A program made the translations under genes and the position numbers. DNA of 64,000 bases from Paracentrotus lividus (taxonomy: Eukaryota > Echinodermata > Echinoidea > Camarodonta > Echinidae): positions 16,017,505 through 16,081,504 of the forward strand of contig CALNVZ010003426.1 of assembly GCA_940671915.1 (NCBI GenBank). Reading direction: 5' to 3'. Below, piece after piece: positions 11,908-23,134 of the stretch; the first letter of the stretch is position 1, and each line of letters begins with the position of its first letter. The notes beneath the pieces were generated by a model. It did not search any database and had not been told where the DNA came from. It saw nothing but the letters and a program-made list of their open reading frames with translations.

Positions 11908-11934
<27 letters not shown>
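11908..11934 (+). repeat. Poly-A tract
   Basis: An uninterrupted run of about 27 A residues. No retrotransposon body was recognised next to it. Confidence 0.9.
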
Positions 11935-12925
11935 TGTTACAGGTCTTGTAATGAACTGGCATTTAAACAGAGGACAGAGAGCGAAAGAGGGTTTGAAAAA
12001 ATTATGCAAATAATTAAAAAGGGGTTTGATGATGGGGGAAGTATACCGTCAATTCTAAAATAATTTGCAGAGGAATCCAGGTCCCATTGTAAAAGAGGCT
12101 AACATGATGATATGAAAACATTTTCATTAAATTGCAACTCTTACGTCATGAGACAGTTTCAAACGAATTCCTGTCTTTGTTATTCGTTTGAAGTAAACTT
12201 CCTATTTTTTTTTTACTTTTCATATATCTTTCCTCCATCATACTGCACATCTTCATCAAGGAGTAATAATAATGATTCTTATGAAAATACAAAGCAGTCA
12301 TTCTACATTTCTTCGCTGTGCCTTAAAATGCCTGAATTTTCCGACAACCGGTTTTCCGGGTGACGAAATGTACAAACGTGACAAAGGGAGCCTTTTATGA
12401 GGTAGATCACTCTGTCCCTTGTCTGGACGATGAAATATAGGAAATAAATCATCTCTAAAGTTAATAAAAAGGTCTGAAAAGAGATCACTCCGTGGAAAAG
12501 CAATGCTTGTTTTTCACAAAATCCATCTTGATCAGGAAATTGGTCTTTGGCTGGTATGGATACTTTATATATGCGTTCGACATGTTTTAAGTATTTGTGC
12601 AGAAATATAAATCAAGGATCGATTGAAATGATGAAAAAGTGGTCTAGATAAAGATATATGTTGATATTGTAGTTAATCTTAAATGATACATTTAATCAAT
12701 TGCAAATGCAAATGTCCAAAATATTACACCAGAAGAGATGCAAAGATAGTAATGAGTTACAAATGGCCTATCTTTGACCCTGCGGCAGAGTTGATATCAC
12801 TGCGTTCAGTTATTTTAGTGAAAAATCAAGGATGGAAAGGGGGGGGGGGCTTTGGCTTATCTTGGTCTTCATCATTAGAGATTTCTTCCCTGAAGAGAGG
12901 GACGGATGTATCTAGTTTCCTAAGC
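11935..12925. other. Non-coding stretch
   Basis: AT-rich, with no gene or repeat family recognised. A G run of about ten lies near 12840-12850. Confidence 0.5.
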
Positions 12926-12929
12926 CACG

Positions 12930-13225
12930 CAAGTGCAATGGTCGCACACAGGGACGTTCCTTAGGACCCATGATCAGATGATCCGCATGAGATAAAGGGG
13001 TGTAGGCGACGAACGGGGGTAAGAGGAGGGCCACGAAGGGCTAAGAGGAGGGGTACGTGGTGATTGAAAGAGGGGTGACATGGGTCGGGATGGGATTAAT
13101 GTTGGGAAGGGGAAAAGAGGGGGTAACCTGAAGTGCAATGGTCGCGTACATGGGGACGTTCCTCAGCTCAATGATCGGACGAATCTGCTTGGTAAAAAAG
13201 GTGCTTTTTGAGGGGTATGAAGTGA
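12930..13225. repeat. Diverged direct duplication, offset about 200 bp
   Basis: AGTGCAATGGTCGC followed by GGGACGTTCC and ATGATC occurs at about 12930-12980 and again at about 13131-13180. The sequence between them is G-rich. This looks like an old tandem duplication. Confidence 0.6.
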
Positions 13226-14398
13226 TTAAGGGGTGCACCGAATGACGGTTTTTCAGACGGGATAAATGCACTGCGCTAGATTTTAGATCATCTATTTCTT
13301 AGAAAGAGTGCGAAAGAAGGCGAGAATGAATATTAGATGAACAGTGAATCATGTGGGGGCGGGGGGGGGGTCGGGTTATGATTTTTGTGATGTTTGGACG
13401 GGATGTGTATCGTTCATTAAGCATTAATATTTTCTAGAACAGGACATACAATGATGCACTTTGAAACAGAAATATTTTTACAAAATAACAATCCAGATGG
13501 TAAGAGCAGGGAGCTCCATGGTAAAAAAAAAAGAAGGGGATATGAGGAACGGCGGAAAAAAAAAAAAAAAAAACAAACAAACATTAAAGTAGAGAGAAGG
13601 GGATGCCCTTTTATGAACTTGATAATAACAGATGGAGTGGAATTTAAATCCTTTGGGTGATTTCCAACTCGTTTCAAAATCATTCTTAGTAAAAAAAAAA
13701 TATATAAGGCAAGCCGGACGTTTAAATCTGAACCATCTTGCAGAGGAAACTAAAACAAGATTATTTTAACCGGTTATGCCCAAGATGACCACATGTTACG
13801 GTAAAGTTTATACCGTTTCCTCCAAGGCCCGTCTCGACAACATGGACATGATGGAAAAGAACAATCCGAAACCGCCTCCGTCTTTTTTCGGCCTTGTTCC
13901 GATGTTGTATGTACATGAACGAGGCGTGCCGGGCGGATTCACTGTCATCGTAATGAGTTATAAGCGAACAAATCCGCCTTTTAATTGTCACCCATTAACC
14001 AATGAAAGCGAGCTAAATTAATAACACTTGTCTTGCAAGCTACTACAGCCCTACGTCATGAGTGGGCTATCTTCTGATGCTATAACGAAAGTGCAAAGGC
14101 GCTCTCTATTCCAGGTCTCGACATCGTTCGTCACCTATCATGTCTATGGCACGAATATCCTGAATAATAATTCTGATAACAACAATTATTTAACAAAATA
14201 ATATTAATGATTATAAATTAATTACGTACGAGTTAAGCTTATGATGGGTTACGATAATGTCATTCTAGCGCTATTATTTATTCAATGGTAAACCAAATTG
14301 TTGGACACGTGGGAAATTGAAATAAATATTGATTGAGTGTTTTATAAAAGGGTTCTTCACAAAAATTCACGTCACACATTATTTATGTAGACCTATAG
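13226..14398. other. Non-coding stretch
   Basis: Contains a G run near 13358-13370 and an A run near 13555-13572. A GC-balanced block at about 13770-14020 is open for 81 codons on plus and 76 on minus. Neither product resembles a known family, and the double openness argues against real coding. Confidence 0.45.
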
Positions 14399-14556
14399 CA
14401 GTGGCGGATCCAGGAAATAAAAATAGAGGGGGCACCAGGCCCGATGCGGGGTTGAGCCGCCGAAATTTTCCGATTTTAACATGTACGATGTATTAAGTGG
14501 TTTTAAAATTATAGAGGGGGCGCGCGTCCCCTGCGCCCCGCCTGTATCCACCACTG
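14399..14556. mobile_element. Short CAGTGGCGGATCC-type MITE
   Basis: A 158-bp element. The left end is CAGTGGCGGATCCAGG; the right end, CCTGTATCCACCACTG, is its imperfect reverse complement. The interior is G-rich, with GAGGGGGC repeated near each end. CAG...CTG termini of this form are common in non-autonomous hAT-like elements (established type, assignment inferred). The flanks are TATAG and TATAT. Confidence 0.7.
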
Positions 14557-15450
14557 TATATATATAGTTTCATTGATTGCAGTGGCAGATCAAAGATGAG
14601 AAAATAACAATGAATAAATAAATATTACAAATATAGAAAAAATGAAAAATAGGAATTCGGGGACATAAATTAGTAAAGATCTATAATAACGAAATACCAT
14701 TAATTTAAAAATGATCGAGAAAAAAAATGCAGCAGTGAACAAAAGATCAATAAAAATGAAATGGAAAAAGGGAGATCAATAATAAGCAAAGTAAGAAGGA
14801 GAAGAGAAAGGAGAAATATATACATATAAATATGATGGAGAAAAAAGAAAAGAAAAGAAAAGAGAGGAGAGTTGAGAAAAGATAGGATAAAAGAAAGAAA
14901 ACAACTCGAGACCCCCGACTGTGTTTAGACGCGTTCTATTATTAGCCGACCGATTGGTTCGATTGAAATAGAAGAGTGTTTAGTAGCGGCGACAGATGCT
15001 CCTACTCCCCCGGCGCGCTCCCGTAGCGATCCGCTGAGCCACCGCTGTGCCGATCCTGAAGATCATACATCGCCATATACCTTTGTGTACAAGGCACGTA
15101 AATCCTAGGCCAGTGTTTTTCGAGGATTTCTCTCTCTGTCTCTGTCATCATTTTTCATTCTCTTCCATCCTTTCATAATTTGTCACCCATGGAGTAAAGA
15201 AAATATACTAGGGCCACCGTGGTTGGGTTTAGTATGCTATGATCCATATTCTGTTTGAAAACATACTTGTAAATTGATTTCAATGTATTATAAGACGAAC
15301 GTCTCGAAGTTGACTGAAGATACAAAGTAATGTAATGTTTTCAGAATGACAGTTTTATCGTATGGTAATTTCCTATTGAAAACGCCATGTATATGTAATG
15401 TCTATTTTAATTTTTTTTTCTGTTCCACCACCGGCATCATGTTCAATAAT
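14557..15450. other. Non-coding stretch
   Basis: A purine-rich segment (14600-14890) with AAAAGA repeats, followed by unremarkable sequence. A word at about 14960-15050 is GC-richer. No gene recognised. Confidence 0.5.
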
Positions 15451-16020
15451 CATAATCATCATCACCACCATCTTCACTATCATCACCACCATCATATGAT
15501 CATCAAAATGATGATTATCATCACCAATTAAAATCATCATCATCATCATCATCTTACCACCACATTATAGTCATCATCGTCAACATCAACATCATCATCA
15601 TTATCACTATCATCACCATCACCACCATCACCGATATTATCATCACCATGGTTATCATCATTAACATCAACACCATCATCATTATATTCATCATCGTCAA
15701 CATCATCATCACCATCATCATCATTATCACCACCATCACCATCACCATCATCATCATCTAATTTATAAACATCATTGTCATCACCATTATCGTTATCGTC
15801 ACCACCACCACCACCACCATCAACATCATCAACATCACCTATTATAATCATCATCATCATCATCACCATCACCATCGTCATCATCATCATCGTCATCATC
15901 ATCATCATCATCATCATCATCGTCACCACCATCATCATCATCATTATCATTATCATCATCATCGTCACCACCATCATCATCATCATCATCAACAGCATCA
16001 CCCTCACCACCACTATCATA
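15451..16020. repeat. Degenerate (ATC/ACC)n trinucleotide tract
   Basis: About 570 bp of ATC/CAT repeats with ACC and ATT variants. It gives Met/Val-rich, Asp-rich or Ile/His-rich open frames on both strands that are artefacts of the repeat. Confidence 0.95.
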
Positions 16021-16281
16021 ATTATTCTAAAGACACAAGCCATCTTTCAAAGCCTACATTATATAATCGAAGTAATTGATTTTACAAAATGTTATTGCAA
16101 AAGTATCATGACATCTAATTGACTTTCCCATTATTTTTTTTTGTAATGCTTTAGAACACTGTTTTTCATAATTGCGACGAGATAAAAACATCACTGAATG
16201 ACTAATTATTATATACAAATTGAACAGAATATAACTATGCATAAGTCCCACTATTTTTCGGACGCATCACAATATATGTCC

Positions 16282-16878
16282 TTAAAGGGGAAGGAAACCC
16301 TAGGAATTCATTAAATTGTACAAAAACAGGAAAATCAAAGAAGCTGATCAATGAAAATTTGAGAAAAAATGAATGAATAATAAGAAAGTTATGAGCATTT
16401 TAATGTTGTGATCACTACTGCTATGGGGATCCTCACATTGGCAACGGGCCCAAGATGTGTGATGTCATACATGAACAACTTCCCCATTACTTTTGTACAT
16501 ATTTCACTCAAATTGTCGTTTTTTATTAATTCTGTTAAAAGATCTGAGATTCTTTCCATGGGAGGACATGTGATACAAGTTAAAAAAAATATAATCATGT
16601 GTGAAGAGTCTGTACTACCATTAGAATGAGGAAAAAGAAGAATTTTTGATATTTTTTTTTGTATTTCATATGGGAGAGTTGTTCATGTGTGACATCACAC
16701 ATCTTGGGCATGTTGCCAGTGTGAGGATCTCCATAGCGTTAGTGATCACAACATTCAAATGCACATAACTTTCTTATTATTTATTCAATTGTTCTCAAAC
16801 TTTCTTTAATCTGGTTCTTTGATTTTTTTTTTGGTTTCATACAATTTAACTGAATCCTAGGGTTTCATTCTCCTTTAA
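16282..16878. mobile_element. TTAA-flanked inverted-repeat element 1
   Basis: A 597-bp element bounded by TTAA at 16282-16285 and 16875-16878. Arms of about 200 bp are inverted: AGGGGAAGGAAACCCTAGG at the left pairs with CCTAGGGTTTCATTCTCCT at the right. Further in, CACATTGGCAACGGGCCCAA pairs with TTGGGCATGTTGCCAGTGTG. TTAA duplications are known for piggyBac and Kolobok transposons. The AGGG start fits Kolobok better (inference). No coding capacity. Confidence 0.85.
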
Positions 16879-17067
16879 TATCAACTCTGTACACATACAC
16901 CACAATCAAAAGACTGACCTAGGACGCACTGGATCAAATCCTTTTATAAGATGATAATTCCATATCGATTACGGCTGGACAATAACATGATATGGACACA
17001 CTAAGCCAATTTGTCTACGCGGTCAGATATTACCACGATCCCTCTCAAGAGATATCGGTCATGGCTA

Positions 17068-17568
17068 CAGTGCGTCCCAGAAAAAAAAGGTAAACCCAAC
17101 TTTAAGAGCCTCACATTAAAATTTTAAAGCTTATGACCTTGATGTTTAATTCATAACAAAGAGTAACTCACATTCTATGATACCATACTTATACTGTTGT
17201 TGTGACGGATGACTGAGTACTTCAGCTTAAAAAAAAACAAGCGTAAAAATTGTCAAGTACCAAGTTTAGGGAAAGGCAGTCCTTGCATTTTAATAGTCCA
17301 AGACCATTATTGATGTGCCTTGTGAATGGACTTAGGAAGGTTGACCTCAAACAAAGCATGAAAGATCAGAAAGCCAGGGTTGCTTCTGAAAAACTTCGTA
17401 CAAATAGTGCTAAGTCATCCATGACGGTACAGGTATAATTTTGGTATCACTGAATAAAATATGAGTTACTCTTTGTCATGACGAAAAAAAATAAATAATG
17501 ACAAAAAACTTATACAATTTCAATACGAGGCTCTCAAAGTTAGGTTTACTTTTATTTGGGACGCACTA
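17068..17568. mobile_element. TA-flanked foldback element, mariner-like ends
   Basis: A 501-bp element with TA on both sides. The left end CAGTGCGTCCCAGAAAAAA pairs with the right end TTTGGGACGCACT. Inner arms also pair (AACAAAGAGTAACTCA with TGAGTTACTCTTTGTCAT; AGAGCCTC with GAGGCTCT), giving arms of over 100 bp. TA target use suggests the Tc1/mariner superfamily (inference). The 62-codon ORF in the middle shows no transposase motif. Confidence 0.75.
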
Positions 17569-18295
17569 TATCCCGTTTTGATAAAGGATGGGGAGGGGGC
17601 AAGTGAGTGATCGATTAAAAAAAAAAGAAGAAGAAGAAAGGACGGTCAGTTGGAATGATGTAAGCTCATTATAGCAGACACCTCCGTCGAGAATTCGAAT
17701 GGTCAAAGAATTAATTTCATGCGATTACTGGAACGTATCTAACCATTTGCTACAATCTTCCATCCAAGCTTCAATATATAGTCTGTGTCCAATAAAAAAA
17801 AAATGGTACAGTCGGGGAAAAATAATTTAGGTGTGAAATATTTTCAAAAAGTGTGTGCATGTGGTACCAAAATAAAGCCAAAAGATTTTCCTTGCTGATG
17901 CGCTTTGTTCTGTATAATTTGCTTAGGTGAAACAAAAGTTATGCTAAATTTTGTGCGACGAAGAGCAAAACGAAATTGAGCATTTCATGGCCATTATGCG
18001 AAACCTATACACAAAGGCATGGGACAACGTGCGAAAAATGGATTTTTCTTGATTGTAGAAAATGAGTCATATTTCAAAAATTACAACATCAAATGTGATG
18101 AAAAAAAATGCAGATTAAAGTCTGATCTTCCTGCTTTATGAAAATACCAAACAATAGCAGGCTGTGATTAATCTTCATACTATAAAAAATGTTTTCCACT
18201 TGTTTCCATTTCATTTGACACAGACTATAGACTGTGAGCATGTAGAGATAGCCTATATCTTCCTCGCCAACACAACGCTTTCTCACTTCATGTAT
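17569..18295. other. Non-coding stretch
   Basis: AT-rich with short A runs. No gene, RNA or repeat family recognised. Confidence 0.5.
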
Positions 18296-18427
18296 CAGGC
18301 ACGGATCCAACTTTCGCGGTTTCTAAAGATTGTGCAGGCCCAAATGTCTGGGGACAATAGCGGCTGCATTATGTTTGGGCATAGGCCGAGACTTTTAGTT
18401 GTGTGACGTAAGGCTGGATCCGCTATC
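18296..18427. mobile_element. CAGG-type short MITE, diverged copy
   Basis: The left end CAGGCACGGATCCAA faces GCTGGATCCGCTA at the right. The middle has GCCCAAATGTCTGGGGACAA and AGCGGC, also found (reverse complemented) in the copy at 44100-44232 and, more diverged, at 56609-56741. The right edge is approximate. Confidence 0.6.
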
Positions 18428-19470
18428 GACAGCAAAAGAAAAAGAAAAAATACATTTTAACTGTGTGGATGCTTGAAAAAATATCTGAGCTCCGGGACAC
18501 GACATGCTGTGCGTGAGGTAAAAAAAAATCCTAAGCATAAATTCCATAGTGTGCGCCATACAAGTTATCATAGAAACTTATCAAGCACCTATAACGAATA
18601 CCAAACTGGAAAAACCCTGAATGCGACAGATTGTGCTCAGTTCTTTATTTATATCAGTACACAAAAACAGGAAGACAAGACAGAAAAAATGAGCCCATTT
18701 TCTTATTGGATTTGTCCGACTTTTTTCTTTCTTTTGTGAAGCGCGTTTAACCAATCAACCAGGTTTAGGGGCTAAGAAAATAGTGACAATACAATTACGG
18801 AGGTTTATCCGATTCGTTCCAATTTGCAACTGAGCCTCTTTTTCTTGCTCTACTTGAAAGCGGTCGTTGGACGCTCTGACTCGGTGGCAGGCGACCAAAT
18901 CCACTTTGCTAAATTCAATAATTGTCTAAAATCAACAGGAATTTGAGCGCCTTATTTGTCTGATGTTGATGGAGTTATAGAGTGATACGATTGGGAGTGA
19001 TTTAGTTTTCATCGACGTTTATTTCTAAATTGGAGGGAGGGGCAGATTTATTAGGATAGAAGAGCCCGGTGTATCCAGAACATAGAAAATAACGGTTGCT
19101 ATAGTAACCATTCAGGTAGGACATCCCAAAGGTCTTAATTCTTGGTACATTTAGGTGTATTTTTGCTGTTGTGCAGGAAAACAATACACCCATGCACATT
19201 TTCCGAAGTTCTAAAAATGTGGTCTTCTGTGGTATATATAAAATGCATGTGGTATTAAATGCATGGACCCAAAATAGGCCTATTTATGAGATGAAAAACA
19301 ATCATGATAAAGTCAATTTATAAACCAAACTTTGCAGGTTGCTGATGAATTCTAATTCAACATTGTCTATTTTATAAATACGTTTGTATTTATTTAAAGT
19401 AAGCAGCAAGAAGACATGACTTTAATTCATATCCGATAGACTTGTTATAATAATGAATCCCTTATACAAA
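18428..19470. other. Non-coding stretch
   Basis: Nothing recognisable as a gene or repeat family. Short ORFs lack familiar motifs. Confidence 0.5.
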
Positions 19471-19474
19471 AGGC

Positions 19475-19565
19475 ATCCGTGTCGACCTAGGTTCGAACTC
19501 TGGGCCTGCTCCGTGCAACCAAGAATACTGCTACTAATGGAACCCTCACGCCCCGTTGTGTATCG
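19475..19565 (-). repeat. Possible tRNA-derived SINE fragment
   Basis: Read on the minus strand, AGTTCGAACCTAGG resembles a polymerase III B box with its flank. The preceding 60 bases are only vaguely tRNA-like and no clear A box is present. This could equally be chance. Confidence 0.25.
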
Positions 19566-19984
19566 GCCAACAGTACACAATCACTATCCCCGTCAATGAA
19601 ACCAAGATTGGGTGTAACCATTAATTTCTACATGCGTGCCTTCAATTATGGTAGGCGGAGTAATTGTGTTTTCAATCTTTTTCGATGAGCCAATTAGGAT
19701 GGCAGATCAGGAGCTCAAGCCCCGAAGCGACAAACATCGCGCCTGTAGCTCGGGGCGAAAGTACAAGTAGGATCGCGGTGACAGAGGACGCAGGTAGCAT
19801 CGAAAAGAGACTTACGCGCGCGCTTGTTTAATGAGATAGAGTGGTAGTGGTATTTATCTGTGCAATTAACCAATTAGATCGAGGGTTGTCCGAGGTTTTC
19901 AAACGACCCCGCGCTGGACTAATCGACTTAGGCCAAGATCATCCCCTAATCTTACTCTTCTCTCATTATCTATTTAATTTCATG

Positions 19985-20215
19985 ATTGGTTCATTCAGAA
20001 GAGAAAGAGAGAGAAAGAGACAGAGAGAGAGAGAGAGAGAGAGAGGTAGAGGAAAAAAAAAAGGGGGGGGGAAGGACAGATGTGAAGCAACATAGAGAGA
20101 AGAACAAAATAAACAAATTATGAAGGATAATTCAGAGCGTTGAAGCAATATGAATGACGGAGAAAGTATAAGAAAGAAAGAAAACAAAAACAGAGAGAGA
20201 GAGAGAGAGAAAAAA
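19985..20215. repeat. GA-rich microsatellite region
   Basis: (GA)n near 20022-20046 and 20192-20210, with linked A and G runs. Confidence 0.85.
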
Positions 20216-21040
20216 AAAAGTTGAAAGGGAAAGGGGGTGAGGAAAAATAAAACACTATAAAATTGCGAGCTTTATGATTGATCTCTACCATACTTGCTAT
20301 AAAGTATATACACCTATTGAATATTTCGGTATAAAATAGGAACGATTAACTCTTGGCAGTTTAGGTGAACGGAACTAGAAAGGCACTTTAAATGAATTTT
20401 TACTTTTTAGGCGTACGCATTATGGTAGGTCTATTTATTAATACTCTAAACGCGGCCAATAGAAATTATATGAGAGCAGTCGAAGTTGAACACTTTATTG
20501 AGGCCTATATTTCCAGTTCGAATTTATTCTGATGAGAATACCCTAAAAAGCCTGTTACACCTCTATGTCTTCCCATAATGTCTTTGTATAGATCCCAAAC
20601 AAAACTTCCGGTGCACCAAAAACACGTTAATTGACCAAAACCGGTTTTTCTGCAGATCACAGAACGCAATATCATAATAAACTAGGGAAGTTGTTAATTT
20701 ATAAAGTTCCTCTCATATTCAGATTAACATTTTTTAAGGTTTAAATATTTCCAAAGTGAATATAAGTACTTTTTGTGATTGGTTGTTGAACAGTTTTGAG
20801 ACTATACGTCATGTTGAGGCTTACGCGTGGGACTGAATATCGGATTTGTCATAGGCAATTTAAACGGGGATGGATTGGTGATACCCACATGACAGTGCGG
20901 TATGTGGGAATAAGGAGAGAGGAAGAAATAGACAAAGGAATGGTGGAATAAAAGAGACAAAACAATGAGGGAAATGCGAGAGCATTCAAAGCAAAAATAA
21001 CATTTAAACTAAATAAACAAAGAAAGGAATATGGCGCGAG
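20216..21040. other. Non-coding stretch
   Basis: No gene or repeat family was recognised in this AT-rich segment. Confidence 0.5.
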
Positions 21041-21104
21041 GGAGGGGATAGATAGAGAGAAAGAGAGAGAAAGATATCTATGGGTGTGCGTGTATTAGGG
21101 GTTC

Positions 21105-21252
21105 TAGGGCATTTACTCACTGGACAACTACCCCCCCCCCCTAGAACTGTACCTCCAACTCTACTGTAGCCCTAATGCAGCCCCAACCCTATTTCTGGCG
21201 GGGGGGGGGGGTAGTTGTCCAGGAGGTAATTGACCAGAGGGTAGTTGCCCTG
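21105..21252. mobile_element. Small foldback element (GACAACTACCCC family), copy 2
   Basis: CTGGACAACTACCCCC at 21120 pairs perfectly with GGGGGTAGTTGTCCAG ending at 21222. ACCCTATTTCTGG in the middle is shared with the copy at 11273-11409. After both copies comes AATAAATTGG and then GA-rich sequence, so the similarity extends beyond the foldback itself. Confidence 0.7.
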
Positions 21253-21358
21253 ATTTTTAATAAATTGGGTGGGAGAGTGTAGGAGAGAAAAAAAGAACGA
21301 GAGAGATGACGGAAGAAATAGAAAGAGAAGGGGAAAAAAGAAATACAGTACAGCTGGA

Positions 21359-21412
21359 GCGAGAGAGAGAGAGAGAGAGAGAGAGATAGAAAGAAAGAAA
21401 GAGAGAGAGTCG
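21359..21412. repeat. (GA)n microsatellite
   Basis: A nearly pure GA run with GAAA interruptions, downstream of the foldback copy. Confidence 0.9.
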
Positions 21413-21529
21413 GAGAGGAAGGCAACAGATCTGATACTCCAAACAGTTTGAGGCATAATACCAACACATCCACCTTTCATCACCCCTGATCAACATCCCT
21501 CAACTAATCTTCATCTTCCTTCCATGGCA

Positions 21530-21725
21530 ACAACACCACCGTGTAACCACTAAGGACTTTAAAGGTGCACTACCACTTTCTCAAACAAGACCACCGTGTA
21601 ACCACTAAAGACTTTAAAGGTGCTCTACCCCTTTATCCTACAACACCACCGTGTAAACACTAAGGACCTTAAAGGTGCAATACCTTCATTTCAAACAACA
21701 CCACCGTACCACTAAGGACTTAACA
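21530..21725. repeat. 55-bp tandem repeat, cluster 1
   Basis: Units of the form ACCACCGTGTAACCACTAAG then GACTTTAAAGGTGC, a short variable part and TCAAACAA. TTAAAGGT starts at 21559, 21614 and 21669, an exact 55-bp period, and a truncated fourth unit ends near 21722. The same family recurs at 22385-22680. Confidence 0.85.
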
Positions 21726-22384
21726 TATGAAAACGTGAACAATCAAAAAGGACAGTGTTATTTGATACCAAACACGCACAGTTCCACTACAGTGCACTAA
21801 CGACCAGAAAGAATCTTACGGGAAATGTGTGTACTGGGTATAGACTCTCTCTACGTCTGACCTTCGATATCGCGATAAACAATGCACTGCATAAGACCGT
21901 GTAAAAGGAGAGTGCAAGCTGTGCAGTCAGGATCGAAGTATTTTATCATGATATTTTTTTTTATGATATCAAAAACGCGGGGGAAAATATTGACCAATTA
22001 CAAAGAAGTTAAAATCATTGGAAAGAGAAATTAATATATTTACTTCACTCAGCGTAACTAGGAAATCGATGCGCTGCTGAATTTTACAGAAAGCTTTTAG
22101 TGACTGCTGTTTGACCAAAATATCATTTTCACACAGAAAAACGACCCAAAAATGACTAAAATGGGAGATTCTAAAGCTCAAAACGCGAGGGTTAGGGGTA
22201 AAAAAATATTCTTCCCAAGGTTTTATCTTGTTTTATATACATTAACCCTCATAAAACCTGTGTAACTAAGTAAATGATCTTCTCGATTTTTTTTTATTCC
22301 AGTATATTCAACAAAACTCCCGTTTTTCGGGCATTCCTTCCATTGACAATCGGTGCGCGAAAATGGTTTCCCTAGAAAGAAGCC
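21726..22384. other. Non-coding spacer between two repeat clusters
   Basis: Unique-looking AT-rich sequence with no gene recognised. Confidence 0.5.
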
Positions 22385-22680
22385 CCAACGTTTTCATATG
22401 AAGGTGCATTATTCATTTATTAAACAATACCATCATGTAGCCACTTGGAATCTTAAAGGTACAATACCCTATATCAAACAAAACCACCATGTAATCATTA
22501 ATGACTTTAAAGGTGCAATGCCCCAATTTCAAACTTGGAATCTTAAAGGTACAATACCCTTTATCAAACAAAACCACCGCATAACCATTAAGGACTTTAA
22601 AGGTGTAACACCCTTTATTGAATAAAAGCTATGACCCCTCGAGAATCTTAAGGGTCAAATACCCTTTATCAAACAATAAC
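22385..22680. repeat. 55-bp tandem repeat, cluster 2
   Basis: Five or six units related to cluster 1. TTAAAGGT or close variants occur about every 54 bp, with one 36-bp spacing that marks an internal deletion. The 90-codon ORF across it simply encodes the repeat (WNLKGTIP and DFKGA recur) and is unlikely to be a protein gene. Confidence 0.85.
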
Positions 22681-22930
22681 CATAATAATATATAAGAACT
22701 AAAAAACAAACAGCAACAAAGTCGTCTCCAAATGTATGTAATGCCCAGTTTAAAGCAACGAAATATCAATAAACGGATTTACCCTTAAACCAAATGTCGG
22801 CACCACGCTGTCTGCGGCCGTTCTACTTCAAAGCAATGCTAAATAGAGTCTACCTATATTCGGTTCTATTTTGATATTTTCTTGCAGATTCGACTGTCTA
22901 CCCCCAATAGGACTACTGCTGCCGATTCTG

Positions 22931-22957
22931 ATGCTACTACTACTACTGCTGCTACTA

Positions 22958-23032
<75 letters not shown>

Positions 23033-23058
23033 CACTATCACTACTACTACTACTACTA

Positions 23059-23110
<52 letters not shown>

Positions 23111-23134
23111 AACAACAACAACTACTACTACTAC
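22931..23134. repeat. (CTA)n trinucleotide tract
   Basis: About 200 bp of nearly pure CTA repeats ending in ACA/ACT. It yields poly-Tyr and poly-Leu open frames that are artefacts. Confidence 0.95.

Noticed and set aside
13761-14021. 76-81 codon frames open on both strands
   Set aside because: No family match and no splice sites. Double openness fits a GC-balanced patch without coding pressure.
15549-16122. 164-codon Met/Asp-rich and 115-codon Ile-rich frames
   Set aside because: Pure trinucleotide repeat.
22353-22625. 90-codon frame with repeated WNLKGTIP and DFKG words
   Set aside because: It encodes the 55-bp tandem repeat, whose other cluster (21.5 kb) is not open, so protein constraint is unlikely.
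21530-22680. Regularly spaced repeats considered as a CRISPR array
   Set aside because: The genome is eukaryotic, the units are contiguous and degenerate without unique spacers of constant length, and no cas genes are present.
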